From contig CAKUKT010000002.1 in the NCBI GenBank assembly GCA_934663655.1, positions 1 to 34,707 of the forward strand: a DNA stretch of 34,707 nucleotides. Reading direction: 5' to 3'. Source of the DNA: an uncultured Victivallaceae bacterium (lineage in GTDB: Bacteria > Verrucomicrobiota > Lentisphaeria > Victivallales > Victivallaceae). Numbering within the stretch: the first letter of the stretch is position 1; every line of letters starts with the position of its first letter. Both the position numbers and the translations under genes were made by a program. The notes beneath the pieces are model-generated. The model saw only the letters and a list, made by a program, of their open reading frames with translations. It did not search any database and was not told where the DNA came from. Of the stretch, positions 7,815 to 15,006 are shown piece after piece.

Positions 7815-9209
7815 TTACGGCTTGGCGGTCGCCTGTACGAGTGAGCCGTTGATGCCGTCGCTGTTCCTGCGGCTGCGCAACAGCCGGTGGGTCAACCGGG
7901 TGGCGAGCAGGCAGCCGACAATTCCGGCAATGGTGTCGGCGCTCAACCGGGCATAGAAAACCGCCTCCAGCGAACCACTCCACAACGCCAGCAACGAAAA
8001 CGGCGTCAGCAATCCGAGAATACGCAACGCATTGAGACAGGCGCTGACTGCCGGTTTGCCGCAACCGGTGAAAAAGAATCCGCTGTACCGGTGGATTTCA
8101 ATGAAGGCGAAGCAGGCGCAGACCACCCGCAGGTATTTGACCATGATCGCCTTGATTTCCGGGTCTTCGCAGAACCAGCCCGATAAGGTCTCGGCAAAGA
8201 TGAAGTACAGCACCGAGATCGCCACCAGGAAGAAAAATGCGAAATGCATCGCGAAACGTCGGCAGCGATCGACGCGATCAAAATACCCGGCGCCGTAATT
8301 CTGCGCGATCATCGGCAGCAGACCGATGCCCAGGGACATCGGGAAAATGAATCCGAGCATCTCCAGACGTCCGGCGGCGGCGAGTGCGGCGATTGCCGGA
8401 TCTCCGCCGAGGCGGGATACTACCACCGTCGTTACCGTCGAACCGATCGGCATCAGCAACATCCCCAGCGCGGCGGGAATCCCGTAACGCAGGATCGTCC
8501 ACCAGAAGGCGAGAAGCAGCCGTCGCGGCATTCGGAAATTGCCGACCAGATGCATGCGGGGATTGATCAGCATGAATACCCAGATCAGCGCCACACATTG
8601 CGCCAGCACCGTGGCGAGCGCGGCGCCGACAATGCCGAGTCCGGGAATAATTCCCCAGCCGAAAATGAACAACGGATCGAGTACCGCGTTGAGCAGCATG
8701 CCTCCCATCATCGACACCCCCGCCCAGCGGGCGTGTCCAGTGGCGATCAGCAGCTGGTTGCCGGTCATGGTGAGCGCATTGACCGCTCCGCCGACATACC
8801 AGATTATCATGTAACCGTTGATGTACTTCAGCGCTTCCGGGGTGGCTCCCATCGGCGGAAACACCACTGGAATCGTCGCAATCCCGACAACGCCGAGTAT
8901 TACCGAAATCAGCACCGTAAGCCAGACGCCGGCACCGACCAGTTTGGAGGCGCGGCGCGGTTCCTCCCTGCCCATCAACTGGGCCACCGGAGTCATGATG
9001 CCGGCGGCGATACCGTGATAGACGCAGCCGATCAGCATCACCACGGGAAACGTATATCCCATGGCGGCGAGCTGCAGTTTGCCGAGTTTGGCGACGAAGA
9101 AGGTATCGACCACATTGTAGCCGCTGATCGCCAGAGTGCCGGGAAGCATGAAAATCGCGGTTTTCAACATCGTTGCGCCGATGGAACCGCGGGTATAATT
9201 CCGATTCAT
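7815..9209 (-). CDS. MATE family efflux transporter
   Basis: This 464-residue polytopic inner-membrane protein has about 12 hydrophobic segments in two homologous halves, the size and layout of multidrug and toxin extrusion (MATE) transporters. These export organic cations or other small molecules in exchange for Na+ or H+. Family-like features include the N-terminal ISGYNVVDTFFVAKLG segment and GIVGAALATVLAQ near the end of the first half. The ATG at 9209 overlaps the TGA of the upstream CBM48 gene (TGATG), so translation is probably coupled. The gene's end faces the hydrolase-like paralog 2. The substrate is unknown. The pairing with a glycogen-binding-type domain protein is unusual and gives no clear clue to function. 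Confidence 0.9.
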   Translation of the reverse strand: MNRNYTRGSIGATMLKTAIFMLPGTLAISGYNVVDTFFVAKLGKLQLAAMGYTFPVVMLIGCVYHGIAAGIMTPVAQLMGREEPRRASKLVGAGVWLTVLISVILGVVGIATIPVVFPPMGATPEALKYINGYMIIWYVGGAVNALTMTGNQLLIATGHARWAGVSMMGGMLLNAVLDPLFIFGWGIIPGLGIVGAALATVLAQCVALIWVFMLINPRMHLVGNFRMPRRLLLAFWWTILRYGIPAALGMLLMPIGSTVTTVVVSRLGGDPAIAALAAAGRLEMLGFIFPMSLGIGLLPMIAQNYGAGYFDRVDRCRRFAMHFAFFFLVAISVLYFIFAETLSGWFCEDPEIKAIMVKYLRVVCACFAFIEIHRYSGFFFTGCGKPAVSACLNALRILGLLTPFSLLALWSGSLEAVFYARLSADTIAGIVGCLLATRLTHRLLRSRRNSDGINGSLVQATAKP

Positions 9210-9502
9210 CAGTATCCCAGGTTCAGAACGCTGTTCAACGTTCCGAAATCATTTGCTGTGAAGTTGGGGTTGCTGTCATCGAGGATCCAGCGGCCGTCAA
9301 CCACAAATTTATATTCATAGCTTCCGGGCGGCAGCGTGAGTTTCCGGCGGTAGCAGTCGTCAGCCGCGCTGAATTCCATCGGAGCGCACTCCGGGGCCCA
9401 GTCGTTGAAGCTGCCGGCCACGAAATTTTCCTGTCCAGGTTTGCCGGGCAGCGAAAATTCGACCACATAGCCTTCGGGTATTTTTTTGATAACCTCAACC
9501 AT
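9209..9502 (-). CDS. Small CBM48 (glycogen-binding-type) protein
   Basis: The 97-residue product is a single isoamylase-N-like / AMPK-type carbohydrate-binding module (CBM48). The diagnostic pattern is FVAGSFNDWAPECAPM (about 27-42), followed by RRKLTLPPGSYEYKFVVDGRW and the DDSNPNFTANDFGTLNSVL tail. Such modules bind alpha-1,4-glucans such as glycogen. No enzyme domain and no signal peptide is present, so it is probably a cytoplasmic stand-alone binding or regulatory protein. The start at 9502 has AAAGGA about 9 bases upstream and a promoter further up. An in-frame extension beyond 9502 lacks protein-like sequence and crosses the promoter, so it is rejected. The gene overlaps the MATE start by one base. 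Confidence 0.85.
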   Translation of the reverse strand: MVEVIKKIPEGYVVEFSLPGKPGQENFVAGSFNDWAPECAPMEFSAADDCYRRKLTLPPGSYEYKFVVDGRWILDDSNPNFTANDFGTLNSVLNLGY

Positions 9503-9599
9503 TGCAATTATCCTTTGAGAGATAAGGGAACAGCGATCCGCTTTACCGACATCGGCGTTCATGACGGGATGGCCTGTCCGCAACAAACTATCATCTCTT

Positions 9600-9628
9600 A
9601 ATATACCACATTTCGTGACAGAAATCAA
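9600..9628 (-). promoter_or_regulatory. Promoter of the CBM48-MATE operon
   Basis: On the minus strand, TTGATT (9628-9623) and TATATT (9605-9600) are separated by exactly 17 bases. The start of transcription would be near 9593, giving a leader of about 90 bases before the CBM48 start codon. Confidence 0.7.
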
Positions 9629-9770
9629 GTGGTACGGCATTCGAACTTCGGCGAATTTTTGATCGTAACATATTGATCGGTATGAAATAACAGCGTCGTC
9701 ACGAGCCTGGATCCCCTTCAGCTTCGCCGGAAACGGGGTTGCGCTGGCGGGGTGGATGAACCGGGGGGAG

Positions 9771-9789
9771 AAAACCGGCGCACGGCCGG
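9771..9789 (-). terminator. Possible terminator after the histidine kinase gene
   Basis: On the minus strand a 5-bp GC stem (9785-9789 with 9775-9779) and a 5-base loop are followed by TTTT, 5 bases after the kinase stop. The stem and T-run are short, so this is a modest candidate. Confidence 0.45.
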
Positions 9790-9794
9790 GGAGG

Positions 9795-11420
9795 TCAGTT
9801 TGTTTCCGAGTGGTCAACCGCGGGGGGCGTCGTCTCTCCGGAGGGGATCCGGATGGAGAACTTCGTCCCGATGCCGGGAGAGCTGTCACAGGTGATCTGC
9901 CATTGGTGCGCATTCACAAACGCCTGCACCAGCGTAAGCCCGAGACCGTTGCCGGGACGATTGCGGCTGGCATCACTGCGGAAAAAACGTTCGAAAATGT
10001 GCTTCTGATCCACAACGGGAATCCCGCACCCGGTGTCCTCCACCTGCAGGAGCACTTCGCCATTTTCCCGGCCCACCCGGATGGTTATCGAACCCGAATC
10101 GGTGAACTTCAACGCATTTTCGGTCAGATTGGAGATCAGACGCTGCAATTTCATCCGATCGGCCGAAATCATCACCGGAAAATCCGGAATCTCTTCGCGC
10201 AGTTCGAGTCCCTTGCGTTCGGCCGCCGGGCGCATGATTTCGCAGAACTCCCGGAGTTCGGCTGCCAGGTCGACGTTCTCCTTCTGCAACGCTCCGGGAT
10301 TGGCGTTGATCCGGCTGATGTCGAGCATGGTATTGATGAGCTCCTTCATCCTCGCGCACTCCTCGGCCACCGAGGCACAGGAATCGACCGCGTTTTCCGG
10401 AAGCTGACGGTCGCACAACAGATTTTCCACGGTACCGGAAATCCGGGTCAGCGGGGTGCGGAGATCGTGGGCGACATTGTTGGAGAGCATCTGCAGCTCC
10501 TCAAGCAGCAGCTGGGTACGTGAATTCATCGCGTTGAAGGTGTTGACCAGTTCGATGATTTCCCGGTCGCTGCCGATTCTCGCCTCGTCGATCCGGCAGG
10601 CGTAATCTCCGGTAGTGGTACGGCGCATTGCCGAAGTGATTCGGGCAATGCCGCCGATGAAACGACGGGACAACAGCCAGCCGGCACAAATCCCGCAGAT
10701 TGTGACCGCCGCAAGAACCACTATGAAGATGATGAAATATCTTCCGCCGGCTTCGACCAGACCTTCGATTTTCCTGCCGATGATCAGATGTTTGCCGTCG
10801 GGCAGAGAAAAATTGCGGAAACGGAAATTCCGGGTATCAGTGACTGTGTCTTCGGGAGCGAATTCCCCGAGCAGGGCATCCGACGAGAGGAGTTCGGTAC
10901 CGTCGTCATCCTCGATCGCAAGGCGGATGTTATCCTTGCCGCAGGTACAGAGCGCCAGCAGGAAGTGGCGTCGCACATGTTCGAGGTTGTAGCCGAGAGA
11001 CATTTTCCGCGAATAGATCGTACCGTCCGACTGCGGACGCATTTCGTAAAAATCTCCGTCGCGCAGGACAAAAGCGGTGTTATGGAGTTCAGATTGGCTT
11101 TCCCGGGTGAACCGGGGGACTGAGAAAAAAAGAATTTCCACCTCCGGGTCCGCCTCCTCCAGCCGCCGCCGCGACTCTTCCGGATATTGATCGCCCGGCA
11201 GCAGACTGTTCTGCTGATTGAACCTTCTCCCGGCGACGTATACGGTTCTGATCGTATCGGCCATCTCTTCCGTGGCGGCGTCGGTGCTCTGTTCGAGCGT
11301 CCGGGAGATGAACCAGGTGATCATTATGAAAACAATACAACAGGAGAGGAAAAAGAGCAGCGCGTAGCTGAGCGCAAGGCGCATTTTCAGCGTGGCGGGC
11401 AGAAATCTACTCAATGACAT
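9795..11420 (-). CDS. Sensor histidine kinase
   Basis: This 541-residue inner-membrane kinase has a first membrane segment (about 15-38), an extracytoplasmic sensor domain of about 190 residues with no recognised family, and a second membrane segment (about 228-250). Next come a HAMP linker (about 251-305), a HisKA dimerisation domain with the phospho-accepting His in NNVAHDLRTPL (H318), and a HATPase_c domain. The ATPase domain shows the N box NLTENALKF (431-439), the G1 box DTGCGIP (462-468) and the G2 box GNGLGL. The start at 11420 overlaps the response regulator's end by 14 bases, so the pair is translationally coupled. It should phosphorylate that regulator. The sensor domain contains C158 and C160 in LCTCGKD, so a metal or redox signal is possible but unproven. 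Confidence 0.93.
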   Translation of the reverse strand: MSLSRFLPATLKMRLALSYALLFFLSCCIVFIMITWFISRTLEQSTDAATEEMADTIRTVYVAGRRFNQQNSLLPGDQYPEESRRRLEEADPEVEILFFSVPRFTRESQSELHNTAFVLRDGDFYEMRPQSDGTIYSRKMSLGYNLEHVRRHFLLALCTCGKDNIRLAIEDDDGTELLSSDALLGEFAPEDTVTDTRNFRFRNFSLPDGKHLIIGRKIEGLVEAGGRYFIIFIVVLAAVTICGICAGWLLSRRFIGGIARITSAMRRTTTGDYACRIDEARIGSDREIIELVNTFNAMNSRTQLLLEELQMLSNNVAHDLRTPLTRISGTVENLLCDRQLPENAVDSCASVAEECARMKELINTMLDISRINANPGALQKENVDLAAELREFCEIMRPAAERKGLELREEIPDFPVMISADRMKLQRLISNLTENALKFTDSGSITIRVGRENGEVLLQVEDTGCGIPVVDQKHIFERFFRSDASRNRPGNGLGLTLVQAFVNAHQWQITCDSSPGIGTKFSIRIPSGETTPPAVDHSETN

Positions 11421-12075
11421 AACCGATTCCGCGCACGGTATGGATGAGTTCCCGGTCAAACGGCTTGTCGATTTTTTCGCGCAGCTTGTAAATTCTGGTT
11501 TCGACGATGGTGGTCTGCGGATCGAAATTGTATTCCCAGACGTGTTCCATGATCATGGTTTTGGTGACGACCCGGCGCGCGTTGCGCATCAGGTACTCCA
11601 GCAGATCATATTCGCGCGGCGGCAGGTCGATGCGGCAGCCGGCGCGGGTTACCCGGCGGGCCAGCAGATCCATCGTCAGATCCGCGACGGTGAGCGTCGT
11701 TGGTTCGGTAATCATCGAGGAACGCCGCAACTGCGCCTGGACATTCGCCAGTAATTCGGTGATGGAAAAAGGCTTGGAGAGATAAAGGTCCCCACCGGCA
11801 TGCAGGCCGCGAACCTTGTCTTCGACGGAATCACGCGCGCTGAGAATTATCACCGGCAGGCCGAGTCCGGATTTACGGATGTTTTCAATGACCGTGAAAC
11901 CGTCGATGATGGGCAGCATCACATCCACAATCGCCAGATCGAATGTTCCGGTCCGGGCCAGGGTCAGGCCTTCGCGGCCGTCCCGGGCGTGAGCTGTGGC
12001 GTAGCCGGACTCCTCCAGCGCCCGCAGGATGAAGTCGGCGGTTTTACTGTCATCTTCAATACATAAAATTTTCAT
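11407..12075 (-). CDS. OmpR/PhoB-type response regulator
   Basis: This 222-residue regulator has a receiver domain (about 1-118) with acidic pocket E7-D8-D9, phospho-acceptor D51 in LAIVDVMLP, Ser80 in place of the usual Thr/Ser switch residue, and K101 in LSKPF. A C-terminal winged-helix DNA-binding domain (about 130-220) contains LPPREYDLLEYLMRN, VWEYNFDP, the TRIYKLREKI recognition helix and the GIGYVIE end. The sequence resembles CusR/CopR-type regulators, but target genes cannot be read from it. The stop overlaps the kinase start. The upstream glycosyltransferase gene is on the same strand, though a promoter between them suggests the two-component genes can be transcribed on their own. 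Confidence 0.95.
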   Translation of the reverse strand: MKILCIEDDSKTADFILRALEESGYATAHARDGREGLTLARTGTFDLAIVDVMLPIIDGFTVIENIRKSGLGLPVIILSARDSVEDKVRGLHAGGDLYLSKPFSITELLANVQAQLRRSSMITEPTTLTVADLTMDLLARRVTRAGCRIDLPPREYDLLEYLMRNARRVVTKTMIMEHVWEYNFDPQTTIVETRIYKLREKIDKPFDRELIHTVRGIGYVIE

Positions 12076-12115
12076 CGGCAGGGTCCGCTTTGCAACTTTG
12101 CCTTGTTCCGGCGAT

Positions 12116-12143
12116 AATATATCATCGGTTCCGGGTTTTGCAA
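12116..12143 (-). promoter_or_regulatory. Promoter of the two-component system
   Basis: On the minus strand, TTGCAA (12143-12138) and TATATT (12121-12116) are 16 bases apart. The transcription start would lie about 30 bases before the response regulator ATG. Confidence 0.6.
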
Positions 12144-12159
12144 TCCCTCTTCCGTCCGG

Positions 12160-13512
12160 TCAGTGCGCTGATTCGGTGGGCAGCTTGGCGATTCCGCCGC
12201 GTTTCCGGGGAAGTTCGCGGGTGAGCCACGAAGAATTGCGCACCGTGAGCAGCGAATAAAGCGGGATCCAGAAAAGCGCCAGAATAGTGTATCCGGTGAA
12301 CATCACCGCCCATACCGAATCGAGGGGTGAAACCCGGCGGGCGTAGATGAAGGCGGGGATCAACGCTCCGACACTGCCGAAAGTTAAACTCGCGTAAATG
12401 TAGCGGAGGAAATCTCCGGGCGCACAGATCAGCACCATGGCGAGGAAGACGGGATAGATTGAGGCGACGGTAAGGCCGAGCCACTGGGTGGCGACATGGA
12501 TCTGCAACCCCAGCTGCCGGTGATCGCGCGGCAGTCGGCTGAATGCATAGATCACCATGAGCAGATTCTCCCGGACGTCGCTGCGGGTCCAGCGCACCAG
12601 CATCTTGGCGAAACGACTGAAGGTGTGCGGAATGCAGGTATGGGCGACGGCGTTCTGTTGAAACAGCACCCGGTGTCCGTGCCGGATAATCATGGAGGTG
12701 ATTGCCCGATCCTCGCCGATGGTGGCGGGGGCGCCGAGAAAGCTCTGATTGAGCCATTCATCGAGGAAAGGCATGACGAGGCTTTTCCGGTAAGCGGAGA
12801 GCGCGCCCGGGGTGCACATCACGCAGCCGATAACGCTCTGGGCGCTGCGGATGACTTCGAAACCGAACATGAAACCGACATCCATCATCCGGGGGATAAT
12901 TCCTTCGGAGAGATTTTTGATGCGGATGTTACCGGCGACGCCGCCGACATCCGGGGCGGCGAAAGCCGAGACGATGTTGCGCAGGGCCTTTTTTTCGACG
13001 ATGGAATCGCTGTCCACGGTGACGATTACATCGTGTCTGGCCATGAGAATCCCCCGGTAGAGCGCGTGTTTCTTACCCTGATTGCGGGAAAGCCACACCG
13101 GGGTCACCATGCCGTTGGAGCGTTCCGCGACGCTGCGGATCCATTGCAAGGTGTCGTCACGGGAGCCGTCGTCGATGGCGATGATTTCAAGTTTGTCCCG
13201 GGGAAAATCGGCGGCGAGCAGGCTTTCGAGGGTATCGGCGACATGTTTTCCCTCGTTGTAGGCCGGTACGATTACCGTACATCCCGGCAGCCGGTCGTCC
13301 GGCAGAGCGGGCGCCGGGCGGTAGAAGAAGGCGTATACGGCGATGTAAAGATAATATGCCAGCGAAACCATCGCGATGCCGGCGAATATAAACAGCACCA
13401 CGAAGTGGTTGATCAGTATAAAATCGATTTCCGGACGAATGACGAACCACGATCCGGCCAGGGCGGATACAGCTGCCCAGATGGTGCCGGCGGTGAATTT
13501 GGAAGTCAGCAT
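12160..13512 (-). CDS. Membrane-bound family 2 glycosyltransferase (HAS/NodC-like)
   Basis: This 450-residue protein has two N-terminal membrane segments (about 8-25 and 35-62), a GT-A catalytic domain and three or more C-terminal membrane segments, the architecture of processive polysaccharide synthases such as NodC and hyaluronan synthase. Catalytic signatures are VIVPAYNEG (80-88), DDGS (114-117), the metal-binding DSDS (167-170), the catalytic-base region GED (266-268) and a VRWTRSD motif (306-312). In the latter, the QQ of the usual QxxRW/QQxRW is replaced by Met-Leu (M304-L305), while R307 and W308 are kept. It probably transfers a nucleotide-activated sugar into an exported or membrane-linked polymer; the sugar is unknown. 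No partner export gene is nearby. Confidence 0.88.
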   Translation of the reverse strand: MLTSKFTAGTIWAAVSALAGSWFVIRPEIDFILINHFVVLFIFAGIAMVSLAYYLYIAVYAFFYRPAPALPDDRLPGCTVIVPAYNEGKHVADTLESLLAADFPRDKLEIIAIDDGSRDDTLQWIRSVAERSNGMVTPVWLSRNQGKKHALYRGILMARHDVIVTVDSDSIVEKKALRNIVSAFAAPDVGGVAGNIRIKNLSEGIIPRMMDVGFMFGFEVIRSAQSVIGCVMCTPGALSAYRKSLVMPFLDEWLNQSFLGAPATIGEDRAITSMIIRHGHRVLFQQNAVAHTCIPHTFSRFAKMLVRWTRSDVRENLLMVIYAFSRLPRDHRQLGLQIHVATQWLGLTVASIYPVFLAMVLICAPGDFLRYIYASLTFGSVGALIPAFIYARRVSPLDSVWAVMFTGYTILALFWIPLYSLLTVRNSSWLTRELPRKRGGIAKLPTESAH

Positions 13513-13598
13513 CTTCTCTCCACAAATTGGTTGTGTCGGTCAAATGCGGAACGCTGTGAAGCGAACAGGTTACAGCCGTTTGCATTTAATAAGATATT

Positions 13599-13627
13599 AA
13601 TATAGCATCTGATTATGTCGGAAACTT
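13599..13627 (-). promoter_or_regulatory. Probable promoter of the glycosyltransferase gene
   Basis: On the minus strand there is an extended -10 element, TGC followed by TATATT (13604-13599), about 90 bases before the start codon. The -35 region 17 bases upstream (AAGTTT) is poor, as is common for extended -10 promoters. Confidence 0.4.
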
Positions 13628-13809
13628 GTTTGGGAATTATACTTTTTGGTGAACTAAGGCGGTTCGGCAAAAATCTGCTTCTCCACCGTTGACCGAAATG
13701 GCATCAGATGCCGGGCAGGGGCACCCGGAACCGGGAATGGGTCAGCTCCGCCGAAGCCCGGATGGAGGTCGCCGGGAGGTGAGGCGGAGGACGAGGCGGA
13801 TCCGGTGGT

Positions 13810-14913
13810 TCAGTCGATGAAAAGGGTTCGGGCAAATTCGGAGACAAACGGAAATTCCAGCTGGACAGCGTCGGTTCCGGCGGCGGTTCCCGCCGCTTCG
13901 GAGATGCCGACGCCGAGCAGTCGTACCGGACGGCGTCCGGCCTCGGTTTTCCGCGCCAGCGCGACCGCGATCGCGCCGAGGGTTTCGCCGTCCGGGGGAG
14001 GGGCGGCCAGCGTCGCCGAACGCGTCACCGTCCGGAAGTCGGCATACTTGACTTTGATCGTTACGCACCTGCCGCTGAAATTGTGCGCCAGCGCCCGCCG
14101 GAACACCTTGCGGCCGAGCGTGCGGAGAATGATCCGAATGCGCCGGGGATCGGAACAATCCTCGGCGAAAGTGGTTTCCCGGCTGATCGATTTAGGTTCA
14201 CCGGGCAGCTCCACCGGGCGTTCGTCGATGCCGCGGACGATCCGGTAGTAAAATGCTCCGGCTTTGCCGAAAAGTTCCCGGAGCATCTTCTCATCAAGCG
14301 CCCGCAGTTCCCCGCCGGTGTGAACATTCATCTTGTGCAGCTTGGCCGCCGATACCGAACCGATGCCGGGAAATTTCTCCACCGGCAGGCGGTCGAGAAA
14401 ATCCCGCGCGGTCGCCGGAGTGATCACGGTGAGACCGTTCGGTTTGTGGAAATCGGAACCGACTTTGGCGAGGAACTTGTTGTAGGAGACACCGGCCGAG
14501 GCGGTGAGGGAGGTTTGCGCGAAAATTTCAGACCGGAGATATTCCGCGATCCGGGTGGCGGAGGGTTCGTTGCGGTGGTTCCGGGTGACATCGAGGTAAG
14601 CCTCGTCGATGGATACCGGTTCGACCAGCGGAGTGACCGAGAGGAAGATGTCGCGGACAATCGCTGAAACCGCCTTGTATTTGCGGAAATCGGGTTCGAT
14701 GAAGATCGCTTGCGGGCAGAGACGAAGCGCGGTGGCGCTCGGCATCGCCGAGTGCACTCCGAAACGCCTCGCCTCGTAACTGCAGGTTGAAACCACTCCG
14801 CGCCGCTTCACCGAACCGCCGACAATCACCGGCTTACCTCGCAGTTCCGGCCGGTCGCGCTGTTCGATGGCGGCGAAGAAGGCATCCATGTCGATGTGAA
14901 TGATTTTGCGCAC
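13810..14913 (-). CDS. dinB: DNA polymerase IV (Y-family)
   Basis: This 367-residue protein is a Y-family translesion polymerase. It has the palm residues in their usual Pol IV positions (D8 in HIDMDAFF, D103-E104 in SIDEAYLD), the steric-gate Phe (F13) and the YEARRFGV finger motif (46-53). A thumb with tandem HhH features follows (FPGIGSVSAAKL), then a little-finger domain. The C terminus contains QLEFPF, a plausible sliding-clamp binding motif, about 15 residues from the end. It copies damaged DNA without proofreading. A promoter lies about 35 bases upstream on the same strand. No LexA-like SOS box was recognised with confidence. Confidence 0.95.
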   Translation of the reverse strand: MRKIIHIDMDAFFAAIEQRDRPELRGKPVIVGGSVKRRGVVSTCSYEARRFGVHSAMPSATALRLCPQAIFIEPDFRKYKAVSAIVRDIFLSVTPLVEPVSIDEAYLDVTRNHRNEPSATRIAEYLRSEIFAQTSLTASAGVSYNKFLAKVGSDFHKPNGLTVITPATARDFLDRLPVEKFPGIGSVSAAKLHKMNVHTGGELRALDEKMLRELFGKAGAFYYRIVRGIDERPVELPGEPKSISRETTFAEDCSDPRRIRIILRTLGRKVFRRALAHNFSGRCVTIKVKYADFRTVTRSATLAAPPPDGETLGAIAVALARKTEAGRRPVRLLGVGISEAAGTAAGTDAVQLEFPFVSEFARTLFID

Positions 14914-14946
14914 GCTGTTCTGACAACCTCCGCTTGATCTGCCGAT

Positions 14947-14974
14947 AAATTAGCATCGCTGCGGCGGTTGTCAA
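14947..14974 (-). promoter_or_regulatory. Promoter of dinB
   Basis: On the minus strand a perfect TTGACA (14974-14969) and TAATTT (14952-14947) are separated by 16 bases, shortly upstream of the dinB start at 14913. Confidence 0.55.
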
Positions 14975-15006
14975 GCCGGAACCCCGGCGGCTTCTTTGCC
15001 GACGAC

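Noticed and set aside
9503..9913. N-terminal extension of the CBM48 protein
   Set aside because: The extension has no protein-like features and crosses the promoter at 9600-9628. A good ribosome-binding site precedes the ATG at 9502.
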